Under the pieces are notes generated by a model. It ran no database searches. It was not told the DNA's origin and worked only from the letters and a program-made list of their open reading frames with translations. Position numbers and translations under genes: made by a program. Of a DNA stretch of 64,000 bases, positions 28,123 through 37,082 are shown one piece after another. Location: the NCBI GenBank assembly GCA_030446625.1, contig JAUJMY010000001.1, positions 293,496 to 357,495 on the forward strand, written 5' to 3'. Each line of letters starts with the position of its first letter. Within the stretch, counting starts at the first letter, position 1. Origin of the DNA: Gaiellaceae bacterium. Lineage in GTDB: Bacteria; Actinomycetota; Thermoleophilia; Gaiellales; Gaiellaceae.

Positions 28123-28138
28123 ATCAAGGTTTTCTGAT
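28123..28138. promoter_or_regulatory. Candidate ArsR-type operator before merA
   Basis: Inverted repeat ATCA-N8-TGAT in an AT-richer patch between the CcdA-like gene and merA, overlapping TGATACAT, which could serve as a -10 element. The ArsR repressor gene at 31229 closes the same run and is the natural candidate to bind here. The palindrome is short and could be chance. Confidence 0.4.
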
Positions 28139-28171
28139 ACATCTTCGCCAGGACGACGACGGAGGAGGACC

Positions 28172-29824
28172 ATGCGCGAGCGCGTCGAGATCAGCGGGAT
28201 GACCTGTCAGCACTGCGCCGTCAGCGTCGAGGCGGCGCTCGCCGAGGCCGGCGCGAGCGGCGTCTTCGTGGACTACCGCCGGGGCTTTGCGGAGTTCGAC
28301 GGCGAAACCGTCGACCTCGACCGCGCGCGGCGGCTCCTCGCGCGCGCCGGCTACGAGCTCGGCGCCGCGCTGCCGATCGACGGAGACGGCCGGCTAGCGC
28401 CGCTCATCACGGGCGGCGGCGGCCGCGGGTTCGACTACGACCTGGCAATCATCGGTGCCGGCGCGGCCGGGTTCGCGGCGGCCATTCAGGCCGTCGAGCG
28501 CGGCGCACGGGTCGCCATGATCGAGGACGGAACCGTCGGCGGGACCTGCGTCAACATCGGCTGCGTCCCGTCGAAGGCGATGCTGCGCGCCGGCGAGATC
28601 TACAACTTCGCCGGCCGCAACCCGCATCGGGGCGCCCCAACCTCGACTGGTCCTGTCGGCCTTGCCGATCTGGTCGCGCAGAAGGACGCGCTGGTCGAAA
28701 CGATGCGCCAGGAGAAGTACTGCGACCTGATCGACGAGTACGGCTGGGATCTGATCAAGGGCCACGGGGAGTTCGCCGACGAGGAGACGCTGCTCGTCGA
28801 CGGCGAGCCGCTCCGCGCCCGCAGCTACCTCGTCGCCGCGGGTGCGCGTCCCTCCGTGCCGCCGATCGACGGGCTCGAGGAGGCGGGCTACGTGACCTCG
28901 ACCAGCGGTCTCGAGCTCAAGCAGCTGCCGAAGCGATTGCTCGTCATCGGCGGCAACTACATCGGCCTCGAGATGGGGCAGCTCTACGCGCATCTCGGGT
29001 CGGAGGTCGTCCTGTTCGAGATGCTCGAGCGGATCGCGCCGTTCGAGGAGCCCGAGGTCGCCGAGACGCTCGGCGAGGTGCTCGAGTCGGAGGGTGTGCA
29101 GCTCGTCACCGGCGCGCGGGTCGTGCGCGCCGGGCGCGACGGCGAGCAGAAGACGCTGACCGTCCTCGTCGACGGCGAAGAGCAGGTCTTCCGCGGCGAC
29201 GAGATCCTGATGGCCGCCGGGCGGGGGCCGAAAACGGACAAGCTCGGTCTCGACCGCGCCGGCGTCGCGCTCGGTGAGCGCGGCACCATCCGTGTCGACG
29301 ACACGCTCAGGACGACGAACCCCCGCGTCTTCGCGGCCGGCGATGTGACGTCCCACCCTCAGTTCGTCTACGTCGCCGCTGCCCAGGGCTCAACCGCGGC
29401 CGTGAACGCGCTCGCCGGCGAGACGCAGCGAGTCGACTATCGCTCCCTGCCGCGGGTGACGTTCACTCATCCGCAGGTGGCCGCGGTCGGCCTCACCGAC
29501 GAGCAAGCGCAAGAGGAGGGCCTCGACTGCGAGTGCCGGACGCTGCCCCTGGAGTACGTGCCGCGGGCGCAGGTCAACCTCGATACTCGCGGCTTCGTCA
29601 AGGTCGTCGCCGAGCGCGAGTCGCGGCGCATCGTCGGCGCGACCGCGGTCGCCGAGAACGCCGGCGACGTCATCCTCGCCGCCGTCTATGCCGTCGAGCT
29701 CGGCCTCACGGTCGACGACGTCTCCCGCACCTGGTGCCCGTACCTGACGATGAGCGAGGGATTCAAGCTTGCCGCGCAGATCTTCAGCCGCGACGTCTCC
29801 AAGCTCTCCTGCTGCGCAGCATGA
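28172..29824 (+). CDS. merA: Mercuric reductase MerA with N-terminal HMA domain
   Basis: Flavoenzyme that reduces Hg(II) to Hg(0) with NADPH, 550 residues. Residues 1-70 form a heavy-metal-associated domain with GMTCQHC. The core has the FAD motif LAIIGAGAAGFAAAIQA, redox cysteines in GGTCVNIGCVPSKAML, the NADPH domain RLLVIGGNYIGLEMGQ and the dimer interface. The C-terminal KLSCCAA supplies the vicinal cysteine pair that distinguishes MerA from dihydrolipoamide dehydrogenases. ATG 28172 follows GGAGGAGGA. The stop overlaps the ATG of a related flavoprotein. No merT, merP or merC transporter is seen in the window, which is unusual for a mer operon. Confidence 0.95.
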   Translation: MRERVEISGMTCQHCAVSVEAALAEAGASGVFVDYRRGFAEFDGETVDLDRARRLLARAGYELGAALPIDGDGRLAPLITGGGGRGFDYDLAIIGAGAAGFAAAIQAVERGARVAMIEDGTVGGTCVNIGCVPSKAMLRAGEIYNFAGRNPHRGAPTSTGPVGLADLVAQKDALVETMRQEKYCDLIDEYGWDLIKGHGEFADEETLLVDGEPLRARSYLVAAGARPSVPPIDGLEEAGYVTSTSGLELKQLPKRLLVIGGNYIGLEMGQLYAHLGSEVVLFEMLERIAPFEEPEVAETLGEVLESEGVQLVTGARVVRAGRDGEQKTLTVLVDGEEQVFRGDEILMAAGRGPKTDKLGLDRAGVALGERGTIRVDDTLRTTNPRVFAAGDVTSHPQFVYVAAAQGSTAAVNALAGETQRVDYRSLPRVTFTHPQVAAVGLTDEQAQEEGLDCECRTLPLEYVPRAQVNLDTRGFVKVVAERESRRIVGATAVAENAGDVILAAVYAVELGLTVDDVSRTWCPYLTMSEGFKLAAQIFSRDVSKLSCCAA

Positions 29825-31173
29825 GCACCGCGCGATTCGACACGGTGATACTCGGCGCAGGGCCGGCAGGGGAGGTCGCGACCGGTGTGTTGGTCGACGC
29901 TGGTTTACGCATCGCCTTGGTGGAGCGGGAGCTCGTCGGCGGTGAGTGCGGCTACTGGGCGTGCATCCCGTCGAAGACGCTGCTGCGCCCGCCGGAGGCG
30001 CGCCATGAGAGCGCGGCAGTCGCCGGTGTCACGACCCCGGAGCTTCAATGGGCGCGTGTCGCGACGTATCGCGACTGGATGATTCGCAACCTGGACGACT
30101 GGGGCGCGGTTTCCGGATACGAGCAGCAGGGCGTGCGCGTGTTCAAGAGTGGGGGAAGGCTCGTCGGTCCGGGGAAGGTTGCGGTCGACGGCGAGGTGCT
30201 CGAGGCCGAGCACGTGATCGTCGCCACTGGCTCCGACCCAGTGATCCCGCGGGTTGAGGGACTGCGTGAGGTGGGGTACTGGACGAATCGCGAGGCGACG
30301 ACGCTGCAGGAGATTCCGGCGAGCGCGGTCTTCATCGGCGGCGGCGCAGTCGGTGTCGAGCTCGGGCAGATGCTGGCGCGGTTCGGGTCGAAGGTAACGA
30401 TCGTGCAAGGCGCGGACCGACTGCTGAACCGCGAAGAGCCGGAGGTCGGCCGTCAGATCGCCGCCGAGCTGAGATCCGACGGCGTCGAGCTTGCGCTCGG
30501 GCGGCATGCGACGCGCGTCCGGCTCGAGGGTTCCGAGCGGGTTGTCGAGCTCGACGACGGCAGCGAGGCCCGCGGTGAGGCCGTCGTAGTCGCGGCGGGG
30601 CGGCGCCCGCGCGTGGACGGGCTCGGGCTGGAGACGGTCGGCGTCGAGGCAGGGGAGCGCGGGATCGCGGTCGATGATCGCTGCCGCGCCGCCGACGGCG
30701 TCTGGGCGATCGGCGATGTGACCGGCATCTCGCTCTTCACGCACGTCGGCAAGTACCAAGCCCGAGTGGCGACGGCGAACATCCTCGGATGCGACGCCGT
30801 GGCCGACTATCGCGCCGTACCGCGCGTCGTCTTCTCCGACCCCGAGGTAGCCGCCGTCGGGATGACCGCAGCGCAGGCCAGAGAGAAGGCGATCAGCGTT
30901 GCGGAGGTGACGCTCGATCTTCCCGACGCGATCGCACGCCCCTACACCTACGAGGAGAAGCCGCGCGGCAGCTTCGGCCTCGTCGTCGATCGTGAGCGCG
31001 ACCTGCTCGTCGGTGCCTGGGCGGTCGCGCCGCTCGCGGGCGAGTGGATCCACCAGGCCGTGCTCGCCATCCGGGCGGAGATCCCGGTCGCCGTTCTGGC
31101 CGACACGATCGCTCAGTTCCCGACCTTCAGCGAGGCGTACGTGAGCGCATTGCTGAAGCTCCCGAAGCCGTAA
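29821..31173 (+). CDS. FAD-dependent pyridine-nucleotide-disulfide oxidoreductase
   Basis: Second flavoprotein disulfide reductase, 450 residues, directly coupled to merA (ATGA). It has VILGAGPAGEVATGVL for FAD, the redox pair in GGECGYWACIPSKTLLRP, VFIGGGAVGVELGQMLARFG for NAD(P) and the dimerisation domain VVFSDPEVAAVGMTAAQARE. It lacks the HMA domain and C-terminal cysteines of MerA. Family members include dihydrolipoamide, mycothione and related reductases; the substrate is unknown. Together with merA it could keep a low-molecular-weight thiol reduced during metal stress. The deleted pseudogene at 20801 is its closest visible relative. Confidence 0.88.
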   Translation: MSTARFDTVILGAGPAGEVATGVLVDAGLRIALVERELVGGECGYWACIPSKTLLRPPEARHESAAVAGVTTPELQWARVATYRDWMIRNLDDWGAVSGYEQQGVRVFKSGGRLVGPGKVAVDGEVLEAEHVIVATGSDPVIPRVEGLREVGYWTNREATTLQEIPASAVFIGGGAVGVELGQMLARFGSKVTIVQGADRLLNREEPEVGRQIAAELRSDGVELALGRHATRVRLEGSERVVELDDGSEARGEAVVVAAGRRPRVDGLGLETVGVEAGERGIAVDDRCRAADGVWAIGDVTGISLFTHVGKYQARVATANILGCDAVADYRAVPRVVFSDPEVAAVGMTAAQAREKAISVAEVTLDLPDAIARPYTYEEKPRGSFGLVVDRERDLLVGAWAVAPLAGEWIHQAVLAIRAEIPVAVLADTIAQFPTFSEAYVSALLKLPKP

Positions 31174-31228
31174 TGGCAAGGCGAAGGGGGTAGTTGATGC
31201 GAGTGAGACGCTCCTCGAAAGGTAGACG

Positions 31229-31588
31229 TTGACGCCGCTTGAAGCTCCGTTCCGGTTGCCGGCGGCGCCGGCGAAGGACGACTTGGTGGCCAAGTACTTC
31301 CGTGGGCTCGGCGACCCGACGCGGCTCAAGATCCTCGAGCTGCTGCGCGATGAATGCGAGCTGTCGGTCGGTGAGCTGGTCGGGCGGCTCGGCCAACCAC
31401 AGCCGAAGGTGTCGAACCACCTCGCCTGTCTGCGCTGGTGTGGCTTCATCGACGCCCGCCGCGAGCGCCGTACGGTCTACAACCGCATCGCCGACGAGCG
31501 CGTTGTGCACATGCTCGACCTGGCTCACGCGCTACTGGCCGACAACGAAGAGCACGTCGCCGCCTGCTGCCGCATCGAGGAGCGGTGA
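31229..31588 (+). CDS. ArsR/SmtB-family metal-sensing repressor
   Basis: Winged-helix repressor, 119 residues from TTG 31229 with GAAAGG upstream. The helix-turn-helix reads LSVGELVGRLGQPQPKVSNH. Cysteines in the recognition-helix region (HLACLRWCGF) and near the C-terminus (AACCRIEE) match actinobacterial CmtR- or Mer-type ArsR sensors for Cd, Pb or Hg. As last gene of the merA run it probably represses merA. Bases 31589-31721 after it contain no gene I can support, although an ATG overlaps the stop (GTGATG) and a short Cys-containing frame follows, perhaps a lost transporter. Confidence 0.9.
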   Translation: MTPLEAPFRLPAAPAKDDLVAKYFRGLGDPTRLKILELLRDECELSVGELVGRLGQPQPKVSNHLACLRWCGFIDARRERRTVYNRIADERVVHMLDLAHALLADNEEHVAACCRIEER

Positions 31589-31721
31589 TGGAGAGCGGCG
31601 TCGCTGCGGCTGTTCGTCCACGCCGTCTGCTGGCGCGCCGCTGCTGCTCGTCCTGGGCGACGCCATCAATCCGAGCCTGGGGCACCGGGCGCGGCAGGCG
31701 CGGGCCGGTACTGCTGCTTGG

Positions 31722-32502
31722 CTACGGCTTTAGCCGCCATCCGCGGCCAACGAGCAGCGCGCTTCCGGTGACGGCGACGGCGGCTGCAACCGCGACGACG
31801 GCGAGCGCGGCTGCAGGCGCGCTTTCGTGAAAGCCGGTAAAACCGAAGCGCGCCGCGTCCACTAGGTAGTAGATCGGGTCGAGTCGCGTCAGCGTCGCCC
31901 ACGGCTCGCCGAGCGTTCGGACTGAGTAGAAGACGCCGCCGAGGAGCGCGAGCGGCGTGATCACGAGCGCAGTGACGAAGCTGTGTTGATCGAACGTGTC
32001 AGCCCAGACGCCGACGCTCGTGCCGACCGCCGCGAAGAGAAGCGATGTCAGCACAAGCGCCGCGGCGGCGTGCAGCGGGTGGGCGACACCGCCCGCGAAC
32101 GGCGCCGCGATGGCCGCAATCACGGCGGCGGCCACGAGCGCGCGCGCGACCGCGCCGGCCATATAGGCGCTCACCAGCTGCCACGGCCGCAGCGGTGCGG
32201 TCAGAACGTCTTCGATGTAGCCCTCGTTCTTCGCCTGGAACACGCTCGTGCTCGCGTTCGCCGCTGCCTGCGAGGCCGTCGTCATCACGAGCAGCCCGGG
32301 GAGGATGAACGCGAGGTAGTCGACGCCTCCGACCTCGCGGATGCGCTCGCCGAGGACGCCGCCGAAGATGGCCAGGAAGAGCGACGCGGTTACGACCGGG
32401 GAGGATGGTCTGCGTCCACAGCGACAGAACCCGGCGGACCTCGCGCCCGGCAAGCGCAAGCGTCCCGCGCCGCTGCGCCGTTGCAAGCGGCGTTGCCGTC
32501 AC
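31722..32502 (-). pseudogene. ABC-2 exporter permease (YadH type), frameshifted
   Basis: Six-segment ABC-2 permease resembling E. coli YadH as I recall it: VRRVLSLWTQTILP, then PVVTASLFLAIFGGVLGERI, GEPWATLTRLDPIYYLVDAA. GTG 32502 overlaps the ATPase stop (GTGA). Near base 32398 the frame changes after TQTILP; two extra C in that run would join the parts and give 260 residues, close to the usual size. The gene is probably functional if the indel is a sequencing fault. Substrate of YadGH-type exporters is not established. Confidence 0.8.
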
Positions 32503-33237
32503 CGCATCACCTCGAGATATGCGTCTTCGAGCTTCTCGCCACCGAAGTGATCGACGAGCTCGTGCGGAGTGCCCTCGGCGACTAAGCGCCCGCCGCGGAT
32601 GAAGGCGACGCGCTCGCAGAGTTCTTCGGCCTCCTCAATGTAGTGCGTCGTCAGCAGCACCGTCGTCGCCTCCTCGTGCAGATGCCGCAGATAGCGCCAG
32701 AGCTCGCGCCGCAGCTCCAGGTCGACGCCGGCCGTTGGCTCGTCCAATATCAGGAGCCGTGGGCGGTGCACGAGCGCGCGCGCGATCAACAGCCGCCGAC
32801 GCATTCCGCCAGACAGACGATGTGGCTTCGTCCGCCCCTTCTCGCTCAGGTCGAAGCGCGCGCAGCAGCTCGTCGGCGCGTGCCCCGGCGTCGCGGCGTG
32901 TCATCCCGAAGTAGCGGCCGTGATAGACGAGCAGCTCGCGCGTGGTGAGGAAGCGATCGAGGTGCACCTCCTGCGGCGCCACGCCGACGAGCAGCCGCGC
33001 ACGCAGATCCATGACCGCGTCGTGGCCGAAAACGAACAGCTTTCCCGCCGGCGCGCGCACGAGCCCAGCCGCCGCGGCGATCACCGTCGTCTTGCCGGCT
33101 CCGTTCGGGCCAAGCAGGCCGAAGAACGAACCCGCGGGGACGCGCATCTCGAAAGCGTCGAGTGCGCGCGTCCCGTCGCCGTATACCTTCGTCAGGCCGT
33201 CGACGACAAGTGCCGCTGCGGACCGCTCTTCGGTCAT
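32499..33237 (-). pseudogene. ABC transporter ATPase (YadG type), frameshifted
   Basis: ATP-binding subunit partnered with the permease at 31722. From ATG 33237: Walker A GPNGAGKTTVIAAAA, then a Q-loop VGVAPQEVHLDRF. Near base 32850, after ADELLRA, the frame changes; dropping one base joins it to FDLSEKGRTKPHR, signature LSGGMRRRLLIAR, Walker B LLILDEPTAGVD and the H-loop LTTHYIEEAE. The repaired protein would have 245 residues. The break lies in an alternating CG run. Both subunits of one transporter carry a frameshift, so either the operon is decaying or the local sequence is poor. Confidence 0.82.
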
Positions 33238-33543
33238 GATGTCGACGTTAGCCCCACACCGAGGCGGCCGCGGCTCTGGGCGCAGGCGGTGTGCGCCGCG
33301 GGGCCGCCTCGGTTCGCCTGCTCTTCCACGCGGCGAAGTCGAACGGCACAAGACGGGGTGGGTGGAAGGCGGCTAGAAGCCGCTGGCGGCGCGATCGGAC
33401 GCGAACAGCAATCGAACTCCGGCTGTTCGATCGGGCGCAGGAACGCGACCGCGCGCACGTCGCGCTCGAGAAGTCGAGCGAGGACGTCCTGCTCGCAGCC
33501 GCGCGCGCTCTAGGACCGCTCGCGCCGCAGCCATGAGCCGCGC

Positions 33544-33690
33544 CTTCTACCGTTGGTGCTACCAAGACGAGCGAACGTCGTCGAACGGACGTGCGCGGAA
33601 CGCGCTGATCACGCCGGTCCAGCCGTGCGCAGCCTCCTTCGGCCGTTATCGCCCCAGGAGGTCGCCGGTCTGAGTCCGGCTAGCTCCACC
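33544..33690. repeat. 147-bp diverged repeat, copy A, ending in tRNA-3'-like sequence
   Basis: This stretch aligns along its length with 34818-34966, at roughly three-quarters identity by eye. It ends in a degenerate T arm and acceptor strand (GAGTCCGGC, TAGCTCCACCA) like the 3' half of a tRNA. Its left part, read on the minus strand, recalls a tRNA D arm. It lies in the 473-base gap 33238-33710, otherwise without a supportable gene. Confidence 0.7.
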
Positions 33691-33710
33691 AAGGAAAGGG
33701 CCGCGCTGCT

Positions 33711-34583
33711 CTACGGACGTCGCCATTCGACGAGCGGCGCGGCAACCCACGTCGGATCGGGCGCTTCGTACAACGTAGCGGCGTTCGTGTACGCCATGTC
33801 CAGGATCGAGCCGCGCAGTTCGCCGCGCAGGTAGCGGAAGACGACTCCTGCGTCGCGTGCGTCGCTCTTCGCCGCGAGGCAATGGGCGTCGTAGCCGGCG
33901 TAGTCGCCGGCCTCCAGAAGCGCGATGCCCTCCTCGATCGTCTTGCGCGCGAGGTCGAGCCCGCCCTCGTCGGGCGCCAGCGCACGCTCAGGGGGATCGC
34001 CGTAGCCGATCCCGTGGTGGAACGGGTCGGCCGTAGAGACGACCACCGCGTCCTCGGCGAGCGCGGCGAGCTCCTCGATCCCCGGCAGGCGCTCCGGGCG
34101 GCCGCCCACGAGATACGGGTACCGCTCGACGACCTCGGGGCCGCGTATCCCGCGCCGCGCCGTCTCGGCCGACCAGAAGTGCCGGAAGCTGATCAGCGAG
34201 TGGTCGTCGCGCCACTCGTCGCGGCCCTCGATGCCCGGCCCCTGGACGCCCCAGAACGGCCACTGCGAAGGGTCCTCCCCGGCCGATACGCGAATGCGCG
34301 CCTCCTGCATCTCGTCCGTAAACGCGTGGAGGACGCTGATAACGATCACGCGGTCGGCGCCGCTGTCGAGGCAGCCCTGGACGGCAGCGGCGGTGTGATG
34401 CCCGCAGTCGAGGACGCCGGCGTGCGGAAAGACGACGACGCCTCCCGACGCGAGCGTGGGCGCGAGATTCCACTCGCGCGCCCGCTCGAGGCGCTCGAGC
34501 GTCCCGCGCCCCCCCATCTCCTCGTGCTCGCGGCGGTAGAGCGCGTGGATCTGCTCCTTGAGCTGCTGTCGATCGAGGCTCAC
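33711..34583 (-). CDS. MEMO/LigB-like dioxygenase-fold protein
   Basis: 290-residue protein from GTG 34583. Segments VVVFPHAGVLDCGHHTAAAV, DRVIVISVLHAF, DDHSLISFRHFW and VVVSTADPFHHGIGYGDP follow the order of conserved blocks in the MEMO family (class III extradiol-dioxygenase fold), whose His residues bind a metal. An unusual feature is the extended N-terminus (ALYRREHEEMGGRG). The gene stands alone between two diverged repeats that end in tRNA-like sequence. Catalytic activity is unknown, as for most MEMO proteins. Confidence 0.6.
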   Translation of the reverse strand: MSLDRQQLKEQIHALYRREHEEMGGRGTLERLERAREWNLAPTLASGGVVVFPHAGVLDCGHHTAAAVQGCLDSGADRVIVISVLHAFTDEMQEARIRVSAGEDPSQWPFWGVQGPGIEGRDEWRDDHSLISFRHFWSAETARRGIRGPEVVERYPYLVGGRPERLPGIEELAALAEDAVVVSTADPFHHGIGYGDPPERALAPDEGGLDLARKTIEEGIALLEAGDYAGYDAHCLAAKSDARDAGVVFRYLRGELRGSILDMAYTNAATLYEAPDPTWVAAPLVEWRRP

Positions 34584-34817
34584 TTGCGTACGGGGCGAGG
34601 TCGTCGCGGTGAGGACACTACTGACTCATGGGCAACCGTCGGGTTCGGAGGGCTGTTCGCCGCGAGTACGCTCGCCGCTCGCCTTCGCGAGGCGCCGCCG
34701 CTCCGTCGGCTACGCCGCGCGCCGCACTGATTGCGGCAGCGGCGAACGCGAGGGCGAGACCGCGTCTGTCGGTAGAGCGATCGCAGCCGCGCATCGGGAG
34801 TAGCCTGGTCGCGCACC

Positions 34818-34966
34818 GTTCTACCGGCCGTGCTACCAAACCGAGCTAACGCGGCCAAACGGGCGTGCGTCTGACGCCGCTCATCACACTGTTCCAGCCG
34901 CAGAGAACCTGCTTCGGCCGTTATCGCACCCAGGAGGTCGGCGGTTCGAGTCCGCCTAGCTCCACC
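34818..34966. repeat. 149-bp diverged repeat, copy B, ending in tRNA-3'-like sequence
   Basis: Second copy of the repeat at 33544-33690, in direct orientation. Its right end holds an intact T arm (GGCGG-TTCGAGT-CCGCC) and TAGCTCCACC, as in the 3' half of a tRNA-Ala. The left part reversed reads TTAGCTCGGTTTGGTAGCAC, like a D arm. No complete tRNA can be folded. A further T-arm-like fragment (CGCCGGTTCGAGTCGCG) is at about 35056-35073. The gap 34584-35043 has no other content that I can support. Confidence 0.7.
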
Positions 34967-35043
34967 TAGAACCGCTGCGCAGGACGGGTTTCGCAGCTCG
35001 AGCTCGGTCGCGCGCACATCCCGAACAGAGTCGCCGTTAAGTG

Positions 35044-35865
35044 TCACGCCGGAGATCGCCGGTTCGAGTCGCGTCGCTCCCGCTCTCGAACATCGTCGTT
35101 GCGCTTCCATTCGTAGACCGCAGTGGCCGACCACGCGAAGCTCCAGAGGATCGCCGCCGCTCCCCACGCTCGTCCGGGGCTTGCGGGCACCTCGGGGTTG
35201 ACGGTCGAGGCGATCCCGAAGAGGAACACGGCAACCGCGACGCAAGCCGCTGAGACTGGCCATCCCGATGGTCGCGACGCCGCTACGAACGCTACAAGGA
35301 TCGTTGCAACGGTCATCGCTGCGGCGGCCGACCACAGCGTCGGCACGTACGCGTAGGAGGCGGAGGCGTCCGGCGGGAGATTCGCCCTGCCGTTCGATGC
35401 GACCGCCGACGCGTAGACGGCTGCGGGGACGAACGCGATGAGCACGAGAGCGAGCAGCGGGCGGCTCGCCCGGCGTCGATCCGGCAGCCGAAGCGCATCG
35501 CGCCGCCGAGGGTGGAGCGCGAAAACGACGACGAGCGGCACGAGTACCACGACCGCGCCGACGACACCGATAAGCGCGCCAGAGGCGAGCGCCGCGACGG
35601 CCAACGCGAGCGACACCACCGCGAGCTGCTGAAGCGACGCGACCTTGGAATGGGGCCGGCGCACGTGGCTTGCGAGGGCCGGGGCCACGAACACGGAGCC
35701 GATGACGCCGTAGCCCAGGTTGCCGAAAGAGTGGCTCGACGCGGCGTCGGACCCTTCCGGAAGCAACCCGGCCGCGAGATCGACGAGAGCGAGCGACGGG
35801 ACCCAGAACACGAACGCGAACAGACCGCCGAGGATCCGGAGGAGTCCCAGGCGAGCGCGTTCCAT
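35044..35865 (-). CDS. Integral membrane protein of unknown function
   Basis: About 273 residues with some eight hydrophobic segments, for example GLLRILGGLFAFVFWVPSLA, AVVSLALAVAALASGALIGV and AAILWSFAWSATAVYEW, and a charged C-terminus (RNDDVRERERRDSNRR). ATG 35865 is chosen; TTG 35874 is possible three codons earlier. No family recognised. Its last codons run into a T-arm-like fragment, so the C-terminus may have been altered by the repeat or insertion events seen to its left. Confidence 0.65.
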   Translation of the reverse strand: MERARLGLLRILGGLFAFVFWVPSLALVDLAAGLLPEGSDAASSHSFGNLGYGVIGSVFVAPALASHVRRPHSKVASLQQLAVVSLALAVAALASGALIGVVGAVVVLVPLVVVFALHPRRRDALRLPDRRRASRPLLALVLIAFVPAAVYASAVASNGRANLPPDASASYAYVPTLWSAAAAMTVATILVAFVAASRPSGWPVSAACVAVAVFLFGIASTVNPEVPASPGRAWGAAAILWSFAWSATAVYEWKRNDDVRERERRDSNRRSPA

Positions 35866-36740
35866 CGAGATCAACGTACCGCTTGCTGTGGAACGGGCTT
35901 GAACGCAGCGGTGGCAAGGGCCCGACGAATGACGGCAAACGTGGCGTCCGCGAAAGCTGCGGACGAAGCGACTAACCGCGACGCACGAGTACCAGCGAGA
36001 AGCCGCTGCGCGGAACTGTCACACCAGCGCGACCGCCTCGTGCGGAGCCGGAGGTCACCCCTCTTCTCTCTCGTTCAAACAGGACGGCACGCAGGATAAG
36101 AGGAACTCCGTGCCGGCCGTCAGTCGCGTGTCAGCGCGTAGCTGAGCTGCTCACGCCCGCGGAGTATCGCGGGCCTGTGCTCGACCTCATCTTCCTGGCT
36201 CGCACGGTCGGAAGAGCGTAAACGTCGTGCTCCGCGTGACCGCAGCGCCGTCCGGCCAGGCAACGGTCGCTGCGGCTCGGCGGCACCCAATGCCTTAAGC
36301 GGTCGAAAGCCAGATCGCAACGGGCCGCGACACGAGGACCCCAGACCGCCTGGTCTCCGCCCAGGAGGATCGGCCGGGCGCGTGCAGCGCTTTTCGAGCC
36401 GATCTACCGGCCGCTCACCCAGAGCGCCTGCGCACCGTCCGCCGATGCGCGGTGCGCTCGTCCGTTTCAGAGCAACTTCCGGCGACCTCCTTGGTCACTT
36501 GACGTCACAAGTCAGTTCGAGCGCGACCGGCGGTCGTAGCTTGAGGAGTTATTCCCAGGATCCGTCGGACCCGTACGACGCCAGCGCTCGCGCTTTTCGC
36601 GGACCGCGAACGCTCAAGCGAAGCAGCACGCCGTTAGCGCAGAGGGCGCCGCCGTCACGGCAGAGCCGGTTGGCTGCACGCCGTGGTCCTCACTTGCGGA
36701 TTGCGACACGCGTATCGAGCACACGGCTATCCTCCCTTTC
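35866..36740. other. 875-base stretch without a supportable gene
   Basis: Open frames here lack recognisable protein features and the base composition is slightly less G+C-biased than in the neighbouring genes. A CCCAGGAGG string near 36360 recalls the repeats at 33544 and 34818, but the similarity does not extend. I see no convincing terminator or promoter, except that the region must contain the promoter for the plus-strand run starting at 36741. Confidence 0.5.
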
Positions 36741-37019
36741 GTGGATCTGGCCAGGCTGCGCGGGCGCATGCCCCTGACCGCCTTCATCCTGCTGGCGGTC
36801 ATCTGCCTGCCGATCCTCGGCTTCGCCTGCGCGTGCCTCAGCGAGCAGCCGGCACAGGTGATCGAGCGTGTCGTGTCGAGCGGCGCGGCGCTGCCGCCGC
36901 TCGTCGAGGTGTGGTCGCTTCTGGCTGTCGGCGTCGTCGGCGCCGCGCTCATCTTCGGCTTCGAGCGGCGCGCGCCGAGCCGTGCCTCACCCGCGCTCCT
37001 GCAGCGCTTCCTGATCTGA
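36741..37019 (+). CDS. Small two-segment membrane protein
   Basis: Predicted 92-residue protein from GTG 36741. Two hydrophobic segments: LTAFILLAVICLPILGFACAC, which ends in cysteines, and LLAVGVVGAALIFGF. A short basic tail follows. No family recognised. It lies 63 bases ahead of a run of extracytoplasmic and redox genes and reads in the same direction, so it may be the first gene of that unit. A second possibility is that the real gene starts at an internal ATG 36768 (PLTAFILL). Confidence 0.55.
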   Translation: MDLARLRGRMPLTAFILLAVICLPILGFACACLSEQPAQVIERVVSSGAALPPLVEVWSLLAVGVVGAALIFGFERRAPSRASPALLQRFLI

Positions 37020-37082
37020 GTCGTTGAGCGTACGGCCGCGCACGCGCGGTCCCGTTCACCACACGACTCGAGGAGGAACCCA

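Noticed and set aside
31588-31721. merT-like or other transporter gene after the ArsR gene
   Set aside because: The frame after the overlapping ATG lacks membrane segments of MerT type and runs into the convergent permease gene.
33237-33543. Plus-strand frame 33291-33536 as a gene
   Set aside because: Arg-rich, no ribosome site and no conserved pattern; lies within decayed repeat-bearing DNA.
36382-36777. 131-codon plus-strand frame
   Set aside because: Ser/Arg-rich composition and no recognisable domain; it overlaps the start of the better-supported membrane gene at 36741.
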